A stretch of 12,301 nucleotides of DNA from Candidatus Brocadia sp. (GCA_030837935.1 JAUQXU010000281.1:1-12301); one strand, 5' to 3'. Shown: positions 1 to 6,991, counted from the first letter of the stretch. The notes: generated by a model not told the origin, from the sequence alone. A program made the numbers and translations.

Positions 1-239
1 TCCTTCCTTTGAGCCTCCCTCGCAAAGCCAATAGCGCCCCTTTTTGCCTGCTCTATCTTGCTACCTTCCGCCATGCTTCCTGAGCAATCCACAACAAGGT
101 ATACCGTTCCGCTTGATTTGCGGGGCTTTATCGGTTTCCCCGAAGCCGCCTCAAGTTTTTTGACCCAGTTTTTTTGTTGAAACACCGTGGGTATAGCGCC
201 CTTATTTGCAGAATCATTTAGAGATTTCACGTCATCCAT
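1..239 (-). CDS. von Willebrand factor A (vWA) domain protein, N-terminal part, runs off the left edge
   Basis: The minus strand is open from an ATG at 239-237 to the window edge, giving 79 codons without a stop. A GGGAGA ribosome binding site lies 7 bases before the ATG. The first 44 residues are polar with no signal peptide or membrane helix. Then follows a hydrophobic strand (TVYLVV, 45-50) leading into DCSGSM at 51-56. This is the DxSxS part of a metal-ion-dependent adhesion site (MIDAS), with D51, S53 and S55 as the metal ligands, and it identifies a vWA domain. In this family the site binds Mg2+ and a partner protein; the partner is not visible here. The gene starts 16 bases after the stop of the membrane J-domain gene and is likely co-transcribed with it. 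With the C-terminal part missing, the domain architecture and function cannot be given. The cytoplasmic location is inferred from the lack of a signal sequence. Confidence 0.85.
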   Translation of the reverse strand, partial: MDDVKSLNDSANKGAIPTVFQQKNWVKKLEAASGKPIKPRKSSGTVYLVVDCSGSMAEGSKIEQAKRGAIGFAREAQRK

Positions 240-255
240 CTTAATCTCTCCCTTC

Positions 256-1467
256 TCAGAAGTTTCGAATTCCTTTCAAGAAATCATAAGCCCAATTAAT
301 TTCCTTAAACCGCTCTTCTGCTAATTTCTTAATCCCACGAGTGGTTTGTTCAGCATTGTCCGGGTGGTAGTTCAGCGCCAGCACCCTGTAAGCCTTCGTA
401 ATTTCTTCATCTGATGCTGCAGGAGAAATTTCCATAATACGATATGCCTTCTCTTCATCGGCCTCTTTCTTATAACCGTTTGTCTCTTCCTTATACCCTG
501 TTTCCTGATATTTTATGGCCAGGTCTCTCAGTCGTTGGAGGTCTCGCATTATTTCATTTACAACGTCGTGGAAATCATCCCATTTTCTCTCCTGCAGAAG
601 AGATTTTAAATTTTCAGAAACTAAGCCTTCGTAGTCATATTCCATTTCTTTTATCAGTGGCATGCTGCCAGTCCAGTTCACTTCAATAGCCACTATCGTG
701 TAAAGTTTCATTGCGGCACGGTAAAGATTGTTTGCCTTTCCTAAATGGAGTTTATCTTCTTCGGCTCGTATGATATTTCTTTCAATCAATTTATTCAGTT
801 CGGTAGTACCTGAGAGAAGTTCACTCTTATGAATACCGACAAACTCCTGAATTTCTGCTTTAAAATCTACAGGAAAACTGACTTTCAGCTGATAAGCAAT
901 CGATTTGATAGAAGTTTCTAATGAACATAACTCCTGGATTCTTTCCAGGTCGGTATTTATCTGGTTTACCAGGTAACTAGCCTGCTCCCAGATTGAGTCT
1001 GTAAGAGTTTCCGTCGGCTTCGACTTTACAATCGTAATGATGACGACAGTTACGGATACAAGGTAGCCAATTGCCAGATTAAAATTTGATGAAAATCCCG
1101 CAATGCCGTTGAAAGCCCCTTTTTTGTAAAATATAGTTAATGTTAACCACACGGATGTTAGCCCTAAAATAATGCTGGCAAACGTTGCCAGTTTTGTTTT
1201 TGCATACACTTCAATTTGAGACTCCTCTGGTTCCCAATATAATTTCTGCCCATCAAAACGAACTGTTATGATCCTCGCCAACGTTCCGTGAATATTCAGG
1301 CCGTGGATTTTATGGACGCGAAACAGATAGAGGGCCAAAAGCATGGAGCTTACAGCGACACCACAGGTAGGGAGGACTATCGGAGTTAATCGGAACAACC
1401 CAAAAGCTACAAGCAGAAGAAGGAAGAGAATAACGATTATTACGATAAAACGAATTAACTCCCGCAT
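256..1467 (-). CDS. Four-helix membrane protein with C-terminal J domain (DnaJ-like co-chaperone)
   Basis: This is a 403-residue protein. Hydrophobic stretches at about 7-25, 30-50, 95-113 and 130-148 are likely membrane helices. A long polar, probably helical region (about 155-335) follows, then a charged linker and a J domain at about 340-400. The J domain carries the HPD motif at 368-370 (YHPDN), which in J proteins stimulates the ATPase of Hsp70, so the domain looks functional. J domains act with cytoplasmic Hsp70, so the C-terminus should face the cytoplasm. The layout resembles membrane-anchored J proteins such as DjlA only in general terms; I do not recognise the middle region. The ATG at 1467 has an AAGGA site 9 bases upstream. 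The next gene, a vWA protein, starts 16 bases after the stop, suggesting a shared job. The client and Hsp70 partner are unknown and no Hsp70 gene lies in the window. Confidence 0.85.
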   Translation of the reverse strand: MRELIRFIVIIVILFLLLLVAFGLFRLTPIVLPTCGVAVSSMLLALYLFRVHKIHGLNIHGTLARIITVRFDGQKLYWEPEESQIEVYAKTKLATFASIILGLTSVWLTLTIFYKKGAFNGIAGFSSNFNLAIGYLVSVTVVIITIVKSKPTETLTDSIWEQASYLVNQINTDLERIQELCSLETSIKSIAYQLKVSFPVDFKAEIQEFVGIHKSELLSGTTELNKLIERNIIRAEEDKLHLGKANNLYRAAMKLYTIVAIEVNWTGSMPLIKEMEYDYEGLVSENLKSLLQERKWDDFHDVVNEIMRDLQRLRDLAIKYQETGYKEETNGYKKEADEEKAYRIMEISPAASDEEITKAYRVLALNYHPDNAEQTTRGIKKLAEERFKEINWAYDFLKGIRNF

Positions 1468-1522
1468 ACGAATATATCCTTCTGTCTGGTAGTACGTTTC
1501 ATGAAAAGGCTTACATAGTATA

Positions 1523-1605
1523 TCGTCATTTCGAGCGACAGCGAAGCAATCTTAAGTCTTTGCGAACTAGAGATTGCTTCGTCGCTCCACTCCTCGCAAT
1601 GATAA
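1523..1605. repeat. Palindromic interspersed repeat (MITE-like or REP-like)
   Basis: Two arms form an inverted repeat. GAAGCAATCT (1543-1552) pairs perfectly with AGATTGCTTC (1571-1580). The outer ends TCATTTCGAG (1525-1534) and CTCGCAATGA (1593-1602) pair with one mismatch. The motif, GTCATT-CGAG near GAAGCAATCT, is one I recognise from memory as a dispersed palindromic repeat between genes in many unrelated bacteria. It carries no coding sequence. It lies between the J-domain gene and the isomerase gene, and its outer edge is about 55 bases upstream of the J-domain start codon. A folded RNA here could affect transcript stability or read-through, but that is inference. Confidence 0.7.
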
Positions 1606-1906
1606 TTATTTGTGTATCCATTTTAACGAAACGCTATACTGGTATACACACTTCTTTGTTTGGATTGATCGGCCTTTTCCCGGTGGGTTTTCATAGATTA
1701 GATTTCTCTCTCCAGGCCATTTATTTCAGTGATTCAGTCTTTTTCCAGCGCTGAACTTATACTCTATAAGTTATCGGCTGTCTTGGTATAAATTTTACGA
1801 CTCCTGTTTTAAAAATTGCCTGATTCGCCACAACCATCTATTTCCTGAAATACATGTCTTGTAAACTAGGTCTAAATATAGAAGTCAAGCGGATACCCCA
1901 GCAGAC
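1606..1906. other. Spacer downstream of the isomerase gene; one short perfect palindrome
   Basis: No credible gene is seen here on either strand; short open frames lack ribosome binding sites and recognisable content. The clearest structure is the perfect inverted repeat AACTTATA-CTC-TATAAGTT at 1754-1772, with eight-base arms and a three-base loop. It has no GC-rich core and no T-tract, so it is a poor intrinsic terminator; it could be a protein-binding site or simply a chance AT palindrome. No clear terminator for the isomerase gene is visible in this stretch. Confidence 0.5.
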
Positions 1907-2479
1907 TTATTTCTCTATGATTGCACGTTCTATGACAGCAGGAGAAGCAGGAACATCCTGGAATCCGGCTTTGGTTGTGGTAGGCAGATTCTCTATAACA
2001 TCTACCACATCCATACCCTCAATAACTTTACCAAATACACAATAACCCCAGCCACTGGTGGTTTTCCCTTTATAGTCAAGGAATGTGTTGTCCACCGTGT
2101 TAATGAAGAATTGGGCGGTGGCGGAGTGGGGATCCATGGTACGCGCCATAGCCACCGTAACGCGCCGGTTCCTGAGTCCGTTATCAGCCTCGTTCGTGAT
2201 CGATGCCCGTGCAGGTTTTTGCTGCATGTCGGCTGTAAAACCTCCTCCCTGGATCATAAACCCTTTAATTACCCGGTGGAAAATAGTACCATTATAAAAT
2301 CCATCCTGGACATAGCGGAGGAAATTCTCCACAGTTTTTGGGGCCGCTTTTGAGTCAAGCTCCAGGAGAATGATGCCTTTATTGGTTTCCAGCCGAACGC
2401 GGGGACTTGACGAATCTGCCCAGGCAGCTTGCGCAATACAAAATAGGGCAATAAAAAGCACGATTATAATTTTTTTCAA
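1907..2479 (-). CDS. ppiA: Periplasmic cyclophilin-type peptidyl-prolyl cis-trans isomerase (PpiA-like)
   Basis: This 190-residue enzyme catalyses cis-trans isomerisation of the peptide bond before proline and helps fold exported proteins. A signal peptide is clear: KK at 2-3, a hydrophobic core at about 4-18, and a likely cleavage site after AWA (21). The cyclophilin core follows with FHRVIKGFMIQGGG at 67-80 (catalytic R69 in FHR), NEADNGLRN at 96-104, AMART at 110-114, and SATAQFFIN at 119-127. Length and motif order closely match E. coli PpiA (190 residues). The start codon is TTG at 2479-2477. It is chosen because AAGGAG lies 7 bases upstream, the signal peptide follows directly, and the next in-frame ATG falls inside the catalytic core. 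The gene stands alone on the minus strand, with a possible FNR/CRP-like site about 270 bases upstream. Confidence 0.95.
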   Translation of the reverse strand: MKKIIIVLFIALFCIAQAAWADSSSPRVRLETNKGIILLELDSKAAPKTVENFLRYVQDGFYNGTIFHRVIKGFMIQGGGFTADMQQKPARASITNEADNGLRNRRVTVAMARTMDPHSATAQFFINTVDNTFLDYKGKTTSGWGYCVFGKVIEGMDVVDVIENLPTTTKAGFQDVPASPAVIERAIIEK

Positions 2480-2777
2480 GGTAATACTCCTTATTATAAA
2501 CTAATCATTAAAATTAATTACGCGTTTTGGAAATTGACTATTCCTGGGTTTCCTGTGAATCCTGATCTTTTAATCCTTTCTTTGTTAAAATTGTTAAAGC
2601 TTTCAATGGTTTCCACTTTTTGATGATTCGCAGTTAGTACACCGATTTCATACACCTATTCAGGTTTGATATTTGCCCTATTAGGCCAACATAACGTTTT
2701 TAGATCAATAAAAATTTTTTTGAAATATTTTTTATTCTTCAAGTCGAATTGATGTATATCATCAGTTTATGGATCAG
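2480..2777. other. Spacer upstream of the isomerase gene with an unsupported 45-codon frame
   Basis: This stretch separates the isomerase start from the terminators behind the tRNA gene. On the minus strand a frame runs from a GTG at 2655 to TAA at 2518-2520 (45 codons), ending 38 bases before the isomerase start. The GTG has no ribosome binding site and a TAG lies just before it, so I do not call a gene. Within it, on the minus strand, GGATT or GGAA recurs every 10-15 bases at about 2535-2580, which looks like degenerate short-repeat DNA. The rest is very AT-rich, and no confident -35/-10 pair for the isomerase gene was found. Confidence 0.4.
2749..2762. promoter_or_regulatory. Candidate FNR/CRP-family binding site
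   Basis: TTGAT-GTAT-ATCAT matches the FNR-type consensus TTGAT-N4-ATCAA at nine of ten positions. It lies upstream of the minus-strand isomerase gene and beyond the tRNA terminators, so the isomerase transcript is the only gene it could obviously control, about 270 bases away. No firm promoter was found next to it. A related inverted sequence occurs near the polA promoter. One such match in AT-rich DNA can arise by chance. Confidence 0.35.
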
Positions 2778-2813
2778 CAAAAAGACCGGAGAAGAGGGAT
2801 TTAGCCCGGTCTG
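2778..2813 (-). terminator. Rho-independent terminator, second behind the tRNA gene
   Basis: Read on the minus strand, AGACCGG (2812-2806) and CCGGTCT (2789-2783) form a perfect seven-base stem around a 16-base loop. The T-tract at 2783-2779 follows directly. There is no T-tract on the plus strand, so it serves minus-strand transcription arriving from the tRNA gene. It sits about 85 bases beyond the tRNA 3' end and behind another terminator. It may be a back-up or may end a separate small transcript. Confidence 0.7.
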
Positions 2814-2842
2814 CAACAATGAGGAGATCGGTGACGTGTGCG

Positions 2843-2882
2843 AAAAGCCCGTGATATAACGTAGTGTTTCCTCACATCGGGC
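2843..2882 (-). terminator. Rho-independent terminator of the tRNA-Met gene
   Basis: On the minus strand GCCCG (2882-2878) pairs with CGGGC (2851-2847). TGA (2874-2872) and TCA (2854-2852) extend the stem across a three-base bulge, and TTTT follows at 2846-2843. The stem begins 17 bases after the CCA end of the tRNA gene, a normal position for a terminator of a single-tRNA transcript. Confidence 0.65.
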
Positions 2883-2898
2883 ATTGGGTTATGAGATT

Positions 2899-2974
2899 TG
2901 GTAGCGGTGGAGGGAATTGAACCCCCGACGCGCGGCTTATGAGTCCGCTGCTCTACCAACTGAGCTACACCGCC
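2899..2974 (-). tRNA. tRNA-Met (anticodon CAT), elongator type
   Basis: The 76-base cloverleaf on the minus strand includes an encoded CCA end. The acceptor stem GGCGGTG pairs with CACCGCT, leaving a G1-U72 wobble, with A73. The D stem is GCTC/GAGC, the anticodon loop is CTCATAA with CAT at plus-strand 2941-2939, and the T arm is GGGGG-TTCAATT-CCCTC. Initiator features (an unpaired 1-72 end and three G-C pairs in the anticodon stem next to the loop) are absent. The acceptor end matches elongator tRNA-Met as I remember it from Bacillus. A CAT anticodon can also be the lysidine-modified isoleucine tRNA, which is less likely here. The anticodon stem has only four pairs, because A31 faces G39. 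A TAGAAT -10-like box lies six bases before the gene, but no good -35 was found. Confidence 0.93.
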
Positions 2975-3298
2975 ACCTATTCTAAATTATTTCCAAGATG
3001 CGCCATTTCAGGGCGGGGTCTAAAACAACTTAAATATTCTGTGACCCTTTCATGAGTTTAATGAACAAGAGAATAACACCTCCTATGGATATTTTCAAGG
3101 AATATTCTTGTATTTTTCATAAAAAATGGAATTCGATAAAGACCTCATTCGAAAGTGACGTCGTGTCGTAATGTTTCTGTGAATGGAGCAACTCTTTGTC
3201 AGCGACCATGCTGCTTTGGTGAGAGGACACATAAAAATATTTAAACTGTTTTCATGGTTTCAGGTATGGCGACAGCAGTAGCAGCAGCATGTTGATTA
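2975..3298. other. Non-coding spacer between the tRNA gene and the polA promoter region
   Basis: I see no gene here. Tiny frames exist, such as one behind an AGGAGG-like sequence on the minus strand near 3085-3095, but they end within about a dozen codons. One inverted repeat is visible: CATGCTGCT at 3207-3215 and AGCAGCATG at 3283-3291, nine bases perfect and 67 bases apart. Its meaning is unknown. The stretch could be remnant DNA of a decayed gene, but no protein similarity was recognised in it. Confidence 0.4.
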
Positions 3299-3317
3299 TG
3301 ATGAATTATATACATCA
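3299..3317. promoter_or_regulatory. Candidate operator upstream of the polA-side promoter
   Basis: TGATG-N9-CATCA is an inverted repeat ending 16 bases before the TTGACA box at 3334, centred near -60 relative to the expected start point. That is a usual place for an activator site. Its right half, read in reverse, shares the 11 bases TTGATGTATAT with the FNR/CRP-like palindrome at 2749-2762. The nine-base gap is longer than the FNR/CRP standard of four to six, so a different regulator or chance is possible. Confidence 0.3.
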
Positions 3318-3333
3318 AAATTTATTATTTACC

Positions 3334-3362
3334 TTGACAATAAATTTTAATGATGGTATTCT
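3334..3362 (+). promoter_or_regulatory. Sigma-70-type promoter reading towards polA
   Basis: TTGACA (3334-3339), a 17-base spacer and TATTCT (3357-3362) give a perfect -35 box and a -10 box matching TATAAT at four of six positions. Transcription would start near 3369 and read through a leader of about 320 bases into polA. It is the best promoter-like sequence found in the window and the most likely origin of the polA-coaE-rho-glgC transcript, although a promoter nearer to polA is not excluded. Confidence 0.6.
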
Positions 3363-3425
3363 CTTAGTCTAGTCACGAAGAATATCATATAAATATTGAT
3401 TTTTGATAATGATAGGTTGTCCAGC

Positions 3426-3463
3426 CTAAAGTTAGCAGAAGCCGTACGCTAACCTTTCCTTAG
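3426..3463 (+). promoter_or_regulatory. Hairpin in the putative polA leader
   Basis: GTTAGC (3431-3436) and GCTAAC (3448-3453) form a perfect six-base stem with an 11-base loop. CTAA (3426-3429) and TTAG (3460-3463) can add an outer stem across an internal loop. No continuous T-tract follows, so it is not a standard terminator. It lies about 60-95 bases after the predicted start point. The rest of the leader (3464-3689) is AT-rich and holds no gene I can support. I do not recognise a riboswitch class. Confidence 0.35.
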
Positions 3464-3689
3464 TTTGTTCTGGTATTTTCCAACTTCTTTAACGAGTAGT
3501 GCAGATATTTTTATTGCAAAGTTACGATATTTTGGTTTTCCACATTTTTAAAATATAAATCATAGAATAATTTACCGTATATCTCCGCAATTTGTCTTGC
3601 CCAGCAATTGCCTGTCTGCATGTATTTCAGATGCTCCTGAGCAAATCATTGTTTTGATGGCACGCAAGGCTTTACATCGCTAACCAAGA

Positions 3690-6356
3690 ATGTCAGAGCG
3701 ATTCTTTATCATCGATGGTCATTCGCATTGCTACCAGGCTTTTTATGCCATCACGGCAAGACTTACAACGCCTGACGGGAAACCAGCAAATGCCGTATAC
3801 GGATTCACAAGGATGCTGCAGAAGTTACTCAGAGAGCATCATCCGGAATACATAGTCGTGGTATTCGATACAAAGTGGGCCACCCATAGACATACGAGTT
3901 ATCATGAGTATAAAGCAAACCGTAAACCAACACCCGATGAATTACAGGTACAAATTCCTCTGATTTATAAAGTCGTCAGGGCATACAATATTCCTGTTTA
4001 TGCAGCGAAGGGCTATGAGGCAGACGACCTCATTGGTACCTTGGTGAAATTACTATCCGACAAACCTGTCGAAATTGTTATAGTGACTTCAGACAAAGAC
4101 ATGGAACAATTACTGAGTCCACAAGTAAAAATATTGAATGCCAAAAAAGGTACGATGATTGACTCTGAATCCCTGCTCAGAGAAAAAGGCATACGGCCAG
4201 AACAGACGATAGACGTTTTAGCCCTTTCAGGCGATACTTCGGATAATATTCCCGGGGTGCCGGGTATTGGTGATAAAACAGCACTGGAACTTATCCAAAA
4301 ATGGGGATCACTGGAAGATGTTCTCGCGAATGTAAATCATATTTCCGGAAAAAAGAGACAGGAAAATTTACGGTCATTTACAGAACAGGCCAGACTCTCT
4401 CAGAAACTTTTGAAGTTGTACAGCGACATCCCTATTCGGTTCGATGTGAATGCCTGCAAGTTAAATACAGGAGAAAACATAAAACTAAAAAAACTGTTCA
4501 AGGCATTTGGATTTAATACCCTTCTTGCGGATATGGTTGCGACGGCAAAGACCGAAGAAACACGGTACCAACTTATAGATACCATGGAAAAGTTTAATAC
4601 ATTCCTTGATCAATTGAAGAAACAGAAGGTCTTTGCCGTAGATTTGGAAACAACCAGCGCCAACCCCCTTAGGGCACAGATCGTGGGTATCTCATTTTCC
4701 TGGGAGGCAAGGGAAGCGTATTACATACCAGTTATGGCGCCAGAAGGAACAGCGCATGTAGATAAAGACGCAGTACTTTCAAAAATTCGACCAGTTTTAG
4801 AAAATGAAAACATCAACAAAATTGGACAAAATATTAAATACGACCTCCTCCTACTCAGAAAGTACGACATTCTTTTGCAAGGGATTGTATTTGATACCAT
4901 GATTGCTTCCTATCTCCTGAATCCGGCAAAAAGGAATCATAACCTGGATGACATTGCTTTTGAGTATTTATCATATAAAACAATAACCACGCAGGAATTG
5001 TTGGGATCCGGCAAAGAACAGGTCACCATGGACCGAGTAGATGTCACCAGGGTCTGCCAATATGCCTGCCAGGATGCCGACATCTCATTTCGCTTAGCCG
5101 GCGCCATGGAACCACTGCTCAAAAAAGAAGAGCTGTTGCGTTTGCTCCAGGATATAGAAATCCCTTTAATTTACGTTTTGGCTGAAATGGAATGGAATGG
5201 GATACATTTAGATACTCATGTTTTACAAGACATGTCCGATAATTTAACTACGAAATTACAGCAGCTTGAGAAGGAAATTTATGTTTCGGTAGGGTACGAG
5301 TTTAATATCAGTTCTCCCAGGCAATTGAGTGAAATTCTCTTTGGTAAACTTGAATTGCCTCATGTAAGGCGTACCAAAACAGGATTATCAACAGATGCAA
5401 ATGTCCTGGCTACCCTTGCGTGGCAACATACCTTACCCAAATTAGTACTTGAATATCGACAGCTTACAAAGTTAAAAAACACCTATATCGATGCCCTGCC
5501 ATCTATGATAAACCAAGATACTGGCTGTATACATACCTCATTTAATCAAACAGTAACAGCCACAGGACGACTCAGCAGCAGTGAGCCGAACCTTCAAAAC
5601 ATTCCGATTCGAACTAGCATAGGCAAGGAGATACGGCGTGCCTTTATCCCTTCGGGAAATGATGCCGTGTTTTTATCAGCAGATTATTCACAGATAGAAT
5701 TGCGCATCCTCGCACACTTTTCCGAAGATAGTGCTCTGGTGACCGCATTTCATCAGGACGAGGATATTCATTCTGCAGTCGCCTCTGCCATTTACCGTGT
5801 CTCAATAGAACACGTGACTCCGGAGATGAGACAGAATGCAAAGGCTGTTAACTTTGGAATAATTTACGGATTGAGTGATTTTGGACTTTCCAGGGATACG
5901 GGACTGCCTCTGGAAGAGGCGCGGGAGTTCATTAAAACCTATTTTGATTTATATCAAGGTGTAAAAAGATTTCGAGACAAGGTTATAGAAGAAGCAGGAA
6001 CACGTGGATATGTAAAAACACTTTTTCATAGAAAACGGTTTATACCCGACCTTCGCTCTGAAGATAAAAAACGCAGAAACCTTTCGGAACGCATTGCTGT
6101 TAATACGATCATTCAAGGCTCTGCAGCTGATTTAATAAAAGTTGCCATGAATAAGATCCACACCCAGCTGAAGAAGGGCAGCTATGAGGCAAAGATGCTC
6201 CTTCAAATACATGACGAATTACTCTTTGAGGTACATGAAAGTAAATTAGCCTTGACACGTTTCATGGTACAAGAAGAAATGAGTCATGCAGTTACTTTAA
6301 ACGTTCCGGTTAAGGTAAACATAAAAACCGGAAAAAACTGGATGGAAACAGAGTGA
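3690..6356 (+). CDS. polA: DNA polymerase I
   Basis: This 888-residue enzyme fills gaps and removes RNA primers in replication and repair. All three classical domains are present. The N-terminal 5'-3' exonuclease covers about 1-290 (FIIDGHSHCYQAFYA near the start, GYEADDLIGTL, TSDKDMEQLL). The 3'-5' exonuclease covers about 305-480 with the metal ligands kept: D318 and E320 (DLETT), D385 (NIKYD), and Y458/D462 (YACQD), so proofreading is probably active, unlike in Taq-type enzymes. The polymerase domain has motif A D665 (SADYSQIELR), the O helix R714, K718 and Y726, and motif C HDE at 841-843. Y726 is the residue associated with dideoxynucleotide acceptance. The ATG at 3690 is preceded in frame by TAA at 3681, so no longer start exists; its ribosome binding site is poor. 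The stop overlaps the coaE start. Confidence 0.98.
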   Translation: MSERFFIIDGHSHCYQAFYAITARLTTPDGKPANAVYGFTRMLQKLLREHHPEYIVVVFDTKWATHRHTSYHEYKANRKPTPDELQVQIPLIYKVVRAYNIPVYAAKGYEADDLIGTLVKLLSDKPVEIVIVTSDKDMEQLLSPQVKILNAKKGTMIDSESLLREKGIRPEQTIDVLALSGDTSDNIPGVPGIGDKTALELIQKWGSLEDVLANVNHISGKKRQENLRSFTEQARLSQKLLKLYSDIPIRFDVNACKLNTGENIKLKKLFKAFGFNTLLADMVATAKTEETRYQLIDTMEKFNTFLDQLKKQKVFAVDLETTSANPLRAQIVGISFSWEAREAYYIPVMAPEGTAHVDKDAVLSKIRPVLENENINKIGQNIKYDLLLLRKYDILLQGIVFDTMIASYLLNPAKRNHNLDDIAFEYLSYKTITTQELLGSGKEQVTMDRVDVTRVCQYACQDADISFRLAGAMEPLLKKEELLRLLQDIEIPLIYVLAEMEWNGIHLDTHVLQDMSDNLTTKLQQLEKEIYVSVGYEFNISSPRQLSEILFGKLELPHVRRTKTGLSTDANVLATLAWQHTLPKLVLEYRQLTKLKNTYIDALPSMINQDTGCIHTSFNQTVTATGRLSSSEPNLQNIPIRTSIGKEIRRAFIPSGNDAVFLSADYSQIELRILAHFSEDSALVTAFHQDEDIHSAVASAIYRVSIEHVTPEMRQNAKAVNFGIIYGLSDFGLSRDTGLPLEEAREFIKTYFDLYQGVKRFRDKVIEEAGTRGYVKTLFHRKRFIPDLRSEDKKRRNLSERIAVNTIIQGSAADLIKVAMNKIHTQLKKGSYEAKMLLQIHDELLFEVHESKLALTRFMVQEEMSHAVTLNVPVKVNIKTGKNWMETE

Positions 6357-6964
6357 ATCCCAAACCGGCGATCATTGGTATAACAGGTGGCATATCAAGC
6401 GGAAAAAGTACGGTTGCCCGTATGCTGGCTTCACTGGGAGCCGAAATTATTGATGCCGATGAAATGTGTCACAGGCTAATCCTTGTAAACGACGTAAAAA
6501 ACAAAATTATAGAAAGGTTTGGAGATGTCATCCGGGACATCTATGGCAAGATTGACCGATCACGGCTCGCAGAAATTGTATTCCAGGACAAGACTTGTCT
6601 GGATGATCTTTGCAACATTCTGCATCCCATCGTCATCGAACAGATACGCTCAAAGATTGCTGAGATAGAAAAGCGGGGACGCCGCAGAGCTATGGTAATC
6701 GATGCTGCATTGTTAGAGGAATCCGGTCTTTCTTTGATGTGTGATTTTATTATCTTTGTAAATACCGTAAGAGACCAGAGGGTATGTCGGAGCAAAATCA
6801 GCCGTCATTGGCAAGATGGTGAATTAGAAAAAAGGGAACATTTTCAAATGAGTTTGGAACATAAGCGGAAGAATGCAGATTACGTCATCGACAATAATTT
6901 TACGGAAGAAAATACCTTCAGACAGATAAAAGAATTTTGGCAGCTTTATATAGAAAAAATTTAA
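6353..6964 (+). CDS. coaE: Dephospho-CoA kinase
   Basis: This 203-residue enzyme phosphorylates the ribose 3'-hydroxyl of dephospho-CoA using ATP, the last step of coenzyme A synthesis in the cytoplasm. The Walker A loop is GITGGISSGKST (9-20, with K18 and S19). DAD at 34-36 is the conserved acidic motif after the first strand. RSKISRHWQDGELEKREHFQMS resembles the lid region, and ADYVIDNNF near the C-terminus is typical of the family. Length is normal. The start is GTG at 6353, which overlaps the polA stop as GTGA, a four-base overlap that suggests translational coupling; a GGATGG sequence lies a few bases upstream. The rho gene follows after 27 bases. I remember polA-coaE-rho neighbourhoods from planctomycetes, which supports both the call and the lineage guess. 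Confidence 0.96.
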   Translation: MNPKPAIIGITGGISSGKSTVARMLASLGAEIIDADEMCHRLILVNDVKNKIIERFGDVIRDIYGKIDRSRLAEIVFQDKTCLDDLCNILHPIVIEQIRSKIAEIEKRGRRRAMVIDAALLEESGLSLMCDFIIFVNTVRDQRVCRSKISRHWQDGELEKREHFQMSLEHKRKNADYVIDNNFTEENTFRQIKEFWQLYIEKI

Positions 6965-6991
6965 TTCTCACTTTTAAGGAGGAAAGATTAC

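Noticed and set aside
2899..2974. tRNA-Ile2 (lysidine) or initiator tRNA-fMet as alternatives for the CAT tRNA
   Set aside because: Initiator hallmarks are absent, and the acceptor end fits elongator tRNA-Met better than the isoleucine form; the isoleucine form is not fully excluded.
3060..3095. A minus-strand AGGAGG sequence that might start a small gene
   Set aside because: Frames from nearby starts close within about a dozen codons.
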